A stretch of 21,226 nt of DNA from positions 288,930 through 310,155 of the forward strand of contig WELB01000025.1 of NCBI GenBank assembly GCA_009602725.1, in the 5' to 3' direction. The DNA comes from Spirogloea muscicola (taxonomy: Eukaryota; Streptophyta; Zygnematophyceae; Spirogloeales; Spirogloeaceae). Shown piece after piece: positions 14,425 through 21,226 of this stretch (positions are counted from its first letter, which is position 1; the number at the start of each line of letters is the position of its first letter). The notes beneath the pieces were generated by a model. It ran no database searches. It was not told the origin of the DNA and saw only the letters and a program-made list of their open reading frames with translations. A program made the position numbers and the translations under genes.

Positions 14425-14965
14425 TGCGGCCATGGAGGTGCTGGGCATCATGCCGGTACTCCAGAAGCGCGGCAGGCCTTACATCAGCCGTCTGGATGTG
14501 GTTGTGACCCCCCGGATCGGTGGGCCTAGTCTCCTCCTTGATGTCGTTCTCATCGACGCATTTCAACAAGGGGCACCCACACCGTCTGTGCCAGGTTGGC
14601 ACATCATGCGGAGAGGAAGAAGGAGAGGCACTGCAATGACCACCCCTGGGGCGACCACTTCTTCTCATGCGCCGTGGACATATACGGCGGCTATGAAACG
14701 AAGTGGTCTTCCCTCCTCCATCGCCTGGCCCTGCATGTCGATGCCCGCCAACGTAGTCGGGCTGGTAGCTTAGGGCATTCTAGCGTCCCGCAAGTCTTCG
14801 TTGTATGCTATAGAATGCTGCTATCTTTGAGTCTACAGCGCTCCCAGACACTCGCGATACACCAGCGTGCTGGGCGTGCATTAGCCCAGGCTAATGGCTT
14901 CCGTGGTGGTGGTGTGGCTCCTCAGCGTAGCTTGTCAGACATGCATGTGCTCACTCAGGGTATTA
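14425..14965 (+). pseudogene. Diverged LINE ORF C-terminal region, copy K
   Basis: It reads EVLGIMPVLQKRGRPYISRL, DVVVTPRIGGPSLLLDVVLI and DAFQQGAP, then after one frameshift near 14600 HAERKKERHCNDHPWGDHFF, SCAVDIYGGYETKWSSLLHR, RMLLSLSLQRS, IHQRAGRALAQANGFRGG and LSDMHVLTQG. The order is the same as in J and M, but the sequence differs throughout, so K is from another lineage. Its LDVVVT..LLLDVVLIDAF block keeps the LDVxVV core of LINE C-termini better than the other copies. The stop is lost, and no tail follows before copy L. Confidence 0.65.
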
Positions 14966-15035
14966 GTGTCCCCCTTAGCCAGCTCATTACGCCGTGAAAA
15001 GGACACTTGTATGGCTAGGATTGGCCTCCCTTTTA

Positions 15036-15126
15036 GCCCTCGCTGCTGCCTCTGGCTCTGGCCAGGGGACCCGCTTCCAGGAACCCAGTCTCTCCTGACC
15101 TGAGGCTGCTTAGCAGGGGTTACTGA
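15036..15126 (+). pseudogene. LINE ORF 3'-terminal fragment, copy L
   Basis: It reads ALAAASGSGQGTRFQEPSLS, then one extra C shifts the frame before DLRLLSRGY-TGA. The copy is nearly identical to copy A apart from that inserted base. The copy begins abruptly at ALAAA. Confidence 0.65.
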
Positions 15127-15179
15127 GTGCTTTGTAATTGCTTCGTTTCTTTCTGTGCTTGTTGTTCTTCGTACTTCCC

Positions 15180-15345
15180 CTGGCCCCTTCTCGTCCTTTG
15201 TTCAGGGACAATTCCTTTTCTGGGCTGGCTTTTTCCAGCCCCTATCCTCAATGGGCGAGCCCTTCTCTCTTTTAATGTCATGCGCACCGCGCGCCTTCTC
15301 TCTCTGGGCTGGATTCACACTCCCCGCCCCCGCTGGAAGAGCTCG
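15180..15345 (+). repeat. Two consecutive tails (type III-like, then degraded)
   Basis: TGGCCCCTTCTCGTCCTTTG, CTGGGCTGGCTTTTTCCAGCCCC and AATGGGCGAGCCC form the first unit. A second hairpin remnant, CTGGGCTGGATTCACACTCC with CGCTGGAAGAGCTC, ends where copy M begins. Confidence 0.65.
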
Positions 15346-16246
15346 TCTTTCGCTGGGCCCCTCTGGACCAGGCAGTTGAGCTCCTTCCGCCGCACGACCT
15401 TCGAGGGCGCGCCCGGCTCCTCTCAGCCTCCTCCCCTGGGGCGGCGGCGTGCTTATCAGCGTTCCCATTACGCGGCGCTCACCATGCCCGAAAAGGTCTT
15501 CAGGACGGCTTTCCGCTGGCTCCTGGGCCTCCTCCCTCCCTGCCTCGTTGGTGTCATGCAGTGCGAGCGCGGTGCCCGCCACGCCGACCCTGCGGAGCTG
15601 GCTGCACACATGCTCCGCTGCGCGCACGGGGGCGAGAGGACCAGTTCTCACGACCTCCTGCGGGACGCATGCAGGGAGTGTTCCTGGAGGCGGGCTACAA
15701 GGTGTCCGTGGAGGAAACCTCTATTATGCCCATCCAGCTGACGGACGGCCAGCTCCACACCCTGCGCGCCGACCTGGTCGCCATCCCGCTGGGAGCAGGT
15801 CCCCGCATCATCGCGGAAGTGGTGACTGCCGACTGCGTCGACTCCGCCAATCCCCCCAGATCGGCGTCGACCGCAGGGCACACGGTCGGCCTGGCGGCCC
15901 GGGGCGAGGAGCGCAAGTACGCCGACCACCCTTCTGGTGATGAATTTGCGGCACTGGCGATTGACGTGCACGGGGCTTTTGGCAGTCGCTGGCTGGATCT
16001 CCTCCAGCGGCTTGCCCGGCAGGCCATCGACCGGCAACCGGGTCAGCTAGGGGGGGCTGCCCGGCTTCAACGCTGCCGGCACGCTAGCGCAGGTATTTCG
16101 CATGCGGCTGGCGGTCTCGTTCCAGCGCTCCCTGGCTCACGCCGTCCACTCGCGAGCAGGCCGCGCTATAGCTTCTGCATCTGGGTCTAGGCGGAGTGCC
16201 TCGTTCCCAGCTGCGAGTCCGACTTGCTGCTGCTCGTGGGTACTAA
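15345..16246 (+). pseudogene. Longest LINE ORF C-terminal region, copy M
   Basis: The segments run, in order: LDQAVELLPPHDLRGRARLL, SASSPGAA; shift; PEKVFRTAFRWLLGLLPP; CERGARHADPAELAAHMLRC; GGERTSSHDLLRDACRE; shift; VFLEAGYKVSVEETSIMPIQ; LRADLVAIPLGAGPRIIAEV; AGHTVGLAARGEERKYADHP; GDEFAALAIDVHGAFGSRWL; DLLQRLARQAID; shift; FRMRLAVSFQRSLAHAV; AGRAIASASGSRRSASF. A shifted TRGY-TAA-like end follows. There are about 300 codons with at least three frameshifts near 15470, 15675 and 16070. The first Cys pair of the knuckle has become CxR. Even this copy stops short of the RT catalytic core. A type III tail follows 46 bp after the stop. Confidence 0.75.
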
Positions 16247-16291
16247 GCTTCCCTCTGCAACGTCGCGTGTCTAGCTGTGTACTTTATCTTT

Positions 16292-16382
16292 TCGGCACCT
16301 TTTTGGCTCATTGGATTTTTGTCCATTCTTTTTGGGCTGGCCTTTGCCAGCCCCTCTTCTCTATGGGCGAGCCATTTCTTCT
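16292..16382 (+). repeat. Tail module of copy M, type III
   Basis: TTTTCGGCACCTTTTTGGCTC, GTCCATTC, GGGCTGGCCTTTGCCAGCCC and CTATGGGCGAGCC form the clearest example of the long-stem form. Confidence 0.8.
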
Positions 16383-17304
16383 CGAAGGTGGGTTTAGATG
16401 CCAGCCTTCCAGAGACCCCTGGGGAGGGTGGCACACGAAGCACCAAAAGTAGGGCTGAGACCAGACTCGGGGGACTCCGGTGAGGATCAGTGAGGCCCAC
16501 GAGAAAGAGAGAGGCACAGCCCTGCAGCTGCCTGCTGCTGCAGTCCGTCGCTGTGATCTTCACCGGCGCTCCTGTGAGTAGTCTGTGGCTGCTCCCCTTG
16601 GGGGACAGTTGCTGGCCCGTGCCCGAGAGGTGAGTCGCCGCCTGTCGACAGCGGCTCAGAGCAAGGTATTTCGCTGCGTTGTATGCGGGGTGCTTCACTT
16701 GTCGGAGGTTCGGGCGCTAAGTAACCTTTCCCTGACCAAATGTTGTCAACAAGTACGGATACTGGAGCATTTGCTATAGGCAAGCTCGTACTAGCTTTGA
16801 CTGCCATCTTGAACATAGTCTCGAAGCTGGTGGGCTTATGGTGCTTGACCCAGTGCCACTCGAGCAACTATGACGTTTTTCTGGGAATCGTTTGGCTGCA
16901 TATAGTGCACCGTCAGGGGCACTATCTGAAGAAAGATTTGTCCTTCTCTTTGTTGAGTTCTCTGGCTCTGGCCCGATGAGGAGTCGAGTTTTCCGGCTCT
17001 TTCCTGGACTCGCTTCGAAGTCTTTGATCATTTCATTGCCCTATACAAATCCGATCTGACTGGCTTCAACGGACTGAGTGGACTCTAATCTAGAAAGGCA
17101 TTTACTGAATGTGGACAGGACTTAATAGAGCTTTGACTCCGAACTAGCCTCTTCCTCCGATGGGACCGGCGGAGGCGCTGGCGCACGCAGGTCAGCGGGC
17201 ACAGACAGGCAACGGCAGCGACTGCAGGGGTGCAAAGCGGACCAGGTGGCCTGCCCCCAGACGACAATGCAACTGTCTGTTTGCCTCACCGAGCACAGGA
17301 GGTG
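16383..17304. other. Unassigned 0.9 kb
   Basis: There is no tail module or LINE match. An ATG at 16740 opens 79 hydrophobic codons (LVLALTAILNIVSKLVGLW) to 16979, with no family resemblance. CCCGAGAG|GTGAGT near 16630 resembles a plus-strand donor without a supporting exon. I see no confident gene. Confidence 0.3.
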
Positions 17305-17375
17305 AAGAATCTTCCAGTAGAGGACGATGTAATAGGCCAGCTCAGAAAAAAGAAGGAGCGAGATCTGAAGGGGCC
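17305..17375 (-). repeat. Tail module of copy N, type II
   Basis: On the minus strand this reads GGCCCCTTCAGATCTCGCTC, CTGAGCTGGCCTATTACATC and CCTCTACTGGAAG. The 3' stem arm is mutated. Confidence 0.6.
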
Positions 17376-17379
17376 TAGA

Positions 17380-17482
17380 AGCGCTGAAGCACATGGCAAC
17401 TCAGGTGGCCACTGAGTGCTCAACATCCACTGTTGAGCAGCCGCAGGCCAGCGAAACTAGTCTTTGGGTAGCGGGTCCCCTG
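17380..17482 (-). pseudogene. LINE ORF end plus type II 3'UTR, copy N
   Basis: The minus strand has GACAGGGGACCCGCTACCC and CTGCGGCTGCTCAACAG, corresponding to SGQGT..LRLLN, then TTGAGCACTCAGTGGCCACC of the 3'UTR. It resembles copy O and the copy Q region. No intact frame remains. Confidence 0.5.
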
Positions 17483-17548
17483 TCTGGGCTGGCTTCTCTG
17501 TATCTTGCTTTTCACAGCCCCCGCCCTCTCTGGAAGAGCTCACTCCTA
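17482..17548 (+). repeat. Tail hairpin with enlarged loop
   Basis: CTGGGCTGGCTTCTCTGTAT is followed by CTTGCTTTTCACAGCCCCC and CTCTCTGGAAGAGCTC. About 15 extra bases lie between the stem arms. It abuts copy N head to head. Confidence 0.6.
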
Positions 17549-17777
17549 GATGGGCATTTTCTTCAAGGAGGGTGTGGAAATGAAAAGAGGAAAGGAGGAC
17601 CATGATAGGTGTGCCGACGAATGGGATACGTGTCCAGGAGACCGGTGGGCGACACGAAGCGGCGCCTCCTAAGCGATGCACGCTCGGTACGAAGCCCGGG
17701 GCCTCAGTGTGTGGGCGTGTGGGCTGGGTGGGTGTGTGGGCTTAGCTACACATGCAGTGGAGCTAACTTACCGATAT

Positions 17778-17796
17778 CGTTTGGTAAACCCAAACG
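17778..17796. repeat. Perfect 7-bp-stem hairpin
   Basis: CGTTTGG, a 5-base loop TAAAC, then CCAAACG. It is not part of the tail family. It is too short and lacks a T-run for any assigned role. Confidence 0.7.
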
Positions 17797-18165
17797 GTAG
17801 CTACATACACGGTCACGTATGTAAGAATACTGGTACCGCTGGCAATCCAAAACGGAGGGCACATTACACGGCCCAAGCTAAAGAGAGAGCGCATTAGGCC
17901 ATTGACCTACGAAGAAGCCAATGTCCATTCAGAGGGACAGCTGCAATTGTCCAGCACACAAGGTTGGAGCACTGTCTATTACTCAGACTTCCAGGACTGC
18001 AGTGGATACCACAAACTTATTGTACAAGTTCGGAGGTTCACCTAACAAGTTCGACAAATGAAGACAAAGAAGTGGCATGATGGCAGCTTATGTGAACAAT
18101 CATGAGACAGACCTATCTATGTTGGAACAGCAACAAGGTAGGAAGGCGTTAGTATATACATACTG

Positions 18166-18207
18166 TAAATTAACCAGTGATAAGTATAAATTAACCACTG
18201 ATTAGTA
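18166..18207. repeat. Two 21-bp AT-rich tandem units
   Basis: TAAATTAACCAGTGATAAGT(A) is followed by TAAATTAACCACTGATTAGT(A), 19 of 21 positions identical. Confidence 0.85.
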
Positions 18208-18455
18208 TCTCCTGATCTCCAGAACTCGTAGACTTGTACAAAGACGAATACTTTTATGAATATGAGAGCAGACAGTGGCCTTATACTGTATACTGCCGAT
18301 TCTCAGAATTGATGCCAAATCTGTTGGACCCCTGCGTCCGCCCACTGACATGTATCTATGAGAAAATAATATCTGTGCAGTGGCGCATTGCAGGTGTCAA
18401 ACGAGCGACATGGCTAGATATTCAACTGCAGCAGAAGTAGTGATGCGCTGCATTG

Positions 18456-18661
18456 CTAGTTGTGGTGGCCGATGCCAGGCGAGTGGTCGCCAACGCCAGG
18501 CGGGTGGTGGCCATTGCCAGGCGGGTGGTGGCCATTGCCAGGCGGGTGGTGGCCGTCTCCTTCTGGATGGTGACCAACGCACGCCGGGCGGTGACCGGTG
18601 CCGGGCGGGTGGTGACCGGTGTCGGAATCCTGGCGGCCCACTCCTGATCCACGGAGGCCGC
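18456..18661 (-). CDS. Candidate last exon with GHHPPGN heptad repeats
   Basis: After a CGCAG acceptor at 18662-18666 the minus strand reads GGLRGSGVGRQDSDTG (first Gly completed across the splice). Then come GHHPPGT, GHRPACV, GHHPEGD, GHHPPGN, GHHPPGN, GHHPPGV, GDHSPGI and GHHN-stop at 18456. Joining from the donor at 18848 (AAT G|) keeps the phase exactly. The His/Gly/Pro character suits an extracellular wall protein, but the acceptor has a poor pyrimidine tract and the phase match alone has one chance in three. It may be non-coding minisatellite. Confidence 0.28.
18465..18632. repeat. 21-bp minisatellite, eight units
   Basis: The unit is GTGGCCATTGCCAGGCGGGT(G). Units 3 and 4 are identical. 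Units 1, 2 and 7 are close, and 5, 6 and 8 are diverged. The eight units stay exactly in register without indels (8 x 21 = 168 bp), so every frame repeats as a heptad. Confidence 0.9.
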
Positions 18662-18847
18662 CTGCGATAGCTGTTAACCATGGGCATTGTAGCAACATGT
18701 CAGCACCCACGGATGATAGCCACAGCTCTTATAATAAGGAAGTGAGCTCTTCCAAAGGGGGCGGGGGCTGTGAAAAGCAGCCCAGGAAAAACGGAGTCAG
18801 TCTCACTGTCAAGTGCAGGGTGTACACAATGGAGGAGAGGCACTTAC
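18662..18847 (-). other. Candidate intron of the Pro-rich gene
   Basis: The donor AATG|GTAAGTGC is strong; the acceptor ATCGCAG is ordinary. It would be 186 bp and would contain the tail hairpin at 18744-18792. Confidence 0.35.
18744..18792 (-). repeat. Tail hairpin near the Pro-rich gene
   Basis: On the minus strand this reads TCCTGGGCTGCTTTTCACAGCCCCCGCCC and TTTGGAAGAGCTC. It is the last tail module in the window and the only one adjacent to the GGN repeat gene. Confidence 0.65.
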
Positions 18848-20605
18848 CATTGCCACGCAGCCTGGCTTGGCCAATGAAGCAGCCCGCTGGTGGAGGGGGC
18901 GGCAATGGGAGCTGCAGCGGCGGCGTGGGCGGCGGTGGCGGGAACGACATTGGCTGCGGCGGGGGGCCTGCCGGTGGCATTGGCTGGGGGCCTGCTGGCG
19001 GCGTTGTCGGCGGGGGGAGGGCTGGCAATGGCGGTGGAGGGATTGGCAGCAGCGGTGACGGTCGTGGCGAGGGCGGTGGCAGTGGCAGTGGCAGTTGCGG
19101 CGATGCCAAGATTGGGGGCGGCGATGACAAATGCGGCAGCAGGTGCGGAGGGGGCTGCGAGGGCGGGGGCGTTGATGGAAGCGGAGGTATCGATGGGACC
19201 GGCGGCGTTGGTGGTGGTGGAGACGGCGGCGTTGAAGGTGGCGACGCCAGCGGGAGGGGCGGCATTGACAGCGACGAAAATGGCGGCGTCGGCGGTGGTG
19301 GCGGCAATGGGACCGGCAGCTGCGGCGGCGGGGAGGAAGGCGGCGGCGGCGGCAGTGGAGGTGGGGACGGCAGCTGAGGCGGCAGCGGGAGCGGCAGCGG
19401 TGGCGGGAGCGATGGTGGCAGGAGCGGGGGCATCGACAACAGCGGAGACAGTGGTGATGGCGACGGCGGCGATGGCAGCAGGGACGGTGGTGGCGGCGGG
19501 GAAGGCGGGGGCGGCACAAAGAGCAGCGGGACTGGTGACGGCGGTGACGGTGACGGTGGCAGTGGGGGTGGTAGCTGCGGTGGCGGCAGGGGCGGTGGGA
19601 GTGGTGGTGGCGGCGCTGGCGGCGGGGTTGGCGGCGACGCAGGCGGTGGTGGCGGCAGCGGCGACGGTGGCGGGAGCGGCGGCGTTGATGGGTGCGGAAG
19701 GGGCGGCATGAATGGGGGCTGCGGTGGCAGCAACGGCGGCAGCTGGAGCGGCGGCGTTGGTAATGGTGGAGATCGTGGTGGCGGTTGCGGCGGCTGTGGC
19801 GACGACAACGGTGGCAGCGGGGGTGCGAGCGGTGGCGTTGGTGGTGGCAGAAGCGGCGGCAGTGGCGGCAGCGGAGGTGGCAGGAGCGGCGTTGGCGGCG
19901 GGAGCGGCAGCGTCAGTGGTGGCGGAGATGGCAGCGTCGGCGGTGGCAATGGTGGCGGATATGGCAGCATTGGAGGTGGCGACAGTGGCGCAGGTGGCGG
20001 CATTGGCAGTGGCGGCGGCGACGGTGACGGAAATGGCGGCGTTGGCGGTAGCAATGGTGGAGGAGATGGCGAAGATGGAGGTAGCGACGGTGGTGGAGTC
20101 GGCAGCAATGGCGGCTGCATCGGCAACGGCGGCGGCGGCGGTTGCGGCGGCGGTGGCGGCGGCAAAAGGAGGGGCGGCGTTGGTGGTGGCAGAGATGGCG
20201 GCGGCGGTGGCGGCAACGTGGGCGGAGGCATTGGTGGTGACAGAGATGGCGGCATTGGCAATGGCGGCAGAGACGGGGGCGGCGGCGGCGGCGGCGGCGG
20301 CCAAGGGAACGGCGGCGGCGTTGGTGCTGGCGGAGATGGCGGCGGTGGTGGCGACAACTTGAGCGGAGGCGTTGGAGCTGGCGGAGATGGCGAAGGTGGG
20401 GGCGCCGGCGGCAGGGACGGCAATGGCAGCGGCGGCGGCAAAGGGTTCGGCGGCGTTGGTAGTGGTGGAGAAGGTGGCGGCAGCGGCGGCAACTTGAGCG
20501 GAGGTGTTGGTGGGGGTGGAGATGGCAGCATTGGCGGTGGCGACGGTGGCGGAGATGGCGGCGTTGGTGGAGGCGACGGTGTCGGAGATATCGGCGGTCG
20601 CAGAA

Positions 20606-20640
<35 letters not shown>

Positions 20641-21226
20641 AAAGGGATCGGCGGCATCGGTGGTGGCGGAGATAGTAGCGGAGGCGGCGGCAATGGGAGC
20701 AGTGGCGTTGGTGGCTGTGGTGACGGTGGCGGCAGCGGCTGCAGCTGCAGCTGCGGCGGCGGCGGTGGCGGCGGCGGCGGCGTTGGCGGTGGCCACGGTG
20801 GCGGAGACGGCGGCGTTGGCGGTGGCGACGGTGGCGGAGATGGCGGCGTTGGCAATGGCGGAGATGGTGGTGGCGGAGATGGTGGCATTGGTGGTGGTGA
20901 TGGTGGCGGAGATGGCGGCGTTGGCGGTGGCAACGGTGGCGGAGATGGCGGCGTTGGCGGTGGCGACGGTGGCCGAGATGGCGGAGTTGGCGGTGGCGAC
21001 GGTGGCGGAGATGGCGGCGTTGGCAGTGGCGGAGATGGCGGTGGCGGAGAAGGTGGCATTGGTGGTGGTGATGGTGGCGGAGATGGCGGCGTTGGCGGTG
21101 GCGACGGTGGCGGAGATGGCGGCGTTGGCGGTGGCGACGGTGGCGGTGGCGGAGATGGTGGTGGTGGCGGTGGCGATGGTGGTGGAGACGGCGGCATTGG
21201 CGGTGGCGGCGATGGCGGTGGCGGAG
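18848..21226 (-). CDS. Pro-rich (HRGP-like) rod exon, 5' end beyond window
   Basis: The minus frame is open from the window edge to the GTAAGT donor, about 790 codons, over half of them Pro with Ser, Thr, Leu and Met. Near the edge it is a regular [11 protein letters not shown] 11-mer; further in it becomes [13 protein letters not shown] mixtures. It ends in [15 protein letters not shown], which holds the only Cys. Ser-Pro and Thr-Pro arrays are substrates for prolyl hydroxylation and O-arabinosylation in hydroxyproline-rich wall glycoproteins such as extensins and pherophorins. No signal peptide or globular domain is visible; those would lie upstream or in other exons. Caveat: any GGN-type repeat is stop-poor, and the Ala/Thr-rich minus frame is also open for 650 codons (20796-18844). 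The Pro frame is preferred for its length, its SPPP wording and its end at a good donor. Confidence 0.5.
20810..21150. repeat. 171-bp higher-order repeat within the GGN array
   Basis: GGTGGCATTGGTGGTGGTGA occurs at 20881 and again at 21052. The flanking 33-bp units repeat at the same 171-bp offset, equal to 57 codons. The encoded [13 protein letters not shown] is duplicated accordingly. Confidence 0.75.

Larger units (their letters stand above)
17549..18455. other. Intergenic, AT-richer, no gene recognised
   Basis: This stretch contains a GT-rich run (17704-17745), a small perfect hairpin and an AT-rich 21-bp duplication, listed separately. GTGTAATGT on the minus strand near 17870 contains TGTAA, the polyadenylation word used by many green algae, 580 bp past the candidate stop at 18456. 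This is weak evidence. Confidence 0.3.

Noticed and set aside
16740-16979. 79-codon hydrophobic ORF with ATG
   Set aside because: No family resemblance, no splice or context support. Length is expected by chance in 0.9 kb.
17704-17745. Telomere-like GT-rich run
   Set aside because: GTGTGTGGGCGTGTGGGC words are irregular and do not match the TTTAGGG or TTTTAGGG arrays known from green algae.
18465-18632. CRISPR or attachment-site interpretation of the 21-bp repeats
   Set aside because: Units are contiguous with no spacers. It is a minisatellite.
18619-19377. Gly-rich plus-strand protein
   Set aside because: It is the antisense of the Pro-rich frame, is interrupted at 19377, and starts inside the minisatellite region.
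18890-20362. Ala/Val-rich plus-strand frames
   Set aside because: They are interrupted by a stop at 19709-19711 and are explained by the GGN composition.
18844-20796. 650-codon Ala/Thr-rich minus frame
   Set aside because: Kept as an alternative only. It is shorter than the Pro frame and ends without the unique peptide pattern. Stop-poor GGN repeats make all frames long.

Overview
The window is eukaryotic nuclear DNA, most likely from a green alga or another member of Viridiplantae. Three things point there: a plant-type AP2/ERF transcription factor gene whose DNA-binding domain is split by a GT-AG intron, a very long (Ser/Thr)-Pro-rich open frame like algal hydroxyproline-rich wall proteins, and many decayed non-LTR retrotransposon (LINE) 3' ends. 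I see no bacterial gene organisation, rRNA or tRNA. No species call is justified.

Positions 1-7700 and 11530-17550 are a patchwork of short retrotransposon remnants in both orientations. Each coding remnant comes from the last part of a LINE ORF, downstream of the reverse transcriptase. In order, the segments are: a GRARLLSASSPG segment; a Cys/His knuckle followed by RHDxLRDACRxVFLEAGY; LRADLVA..GPRIIAEVVTADVVD; AGHxxGxAARGEERKYADHPxGDEF; a Leu-rich helix (RWLDLLQRLARQ); and FNAAGSLAQVFRMRLAVSLQRS..HLRAGRALAAASG ending in SDLRLLTRGY-stop. No copy reaches the RT catalytic core, and most are frameshifted. I label copies A-Q.

After the stop comes a short 3'UTR and then what I call the 'tail module', about 75-90 bp: GGCCCCTTCGAACCTTTGTC, then a hairpin (GGGCTGGCTTTTCACAGCCC in the common form), then a pyrimidine-rich stretch ending in GGGAGAGCCACTTC or TGGAAGAGC. 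The module also occurs alone, in tandem, in fold-back pairs and nested in other copies, roughly three dozen times by eye. I recognise three types. Type I has a 6-bp stem and GGGAGAGCC. Type II has CCATCGCCCTCTACTGGAAG. Type III has an 8-9-bp stem, GGGCTGGCCTTTGCCAGCCC, and ATGGGCGAGCC.

Positions 7673-11530 hold the one well-supported host gene: a minus-strand, DREB-like AP2/ERF regulator of about 666 residues in two exons, with an unusual helical pentad repeat, a Gln-rich region and an acidic C-terminus. Its 5' side is a GC-rich island with a possible further intron.

Positions 17550-21226 hold AT-richer intergenic DNA, then a 21-bp coding-compatible minisatellite, then about 2.4 kb of GGN repeats. 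On the minus strand these read as a Pro-rich rod of about 790 residues that runs off the window edge and ends at a strong GTAAGT donor. A phase-compatible acceptor would join it to a GHHPPGN heptad-repeat exon. The two host genes lie on the same strand but show no functional link.
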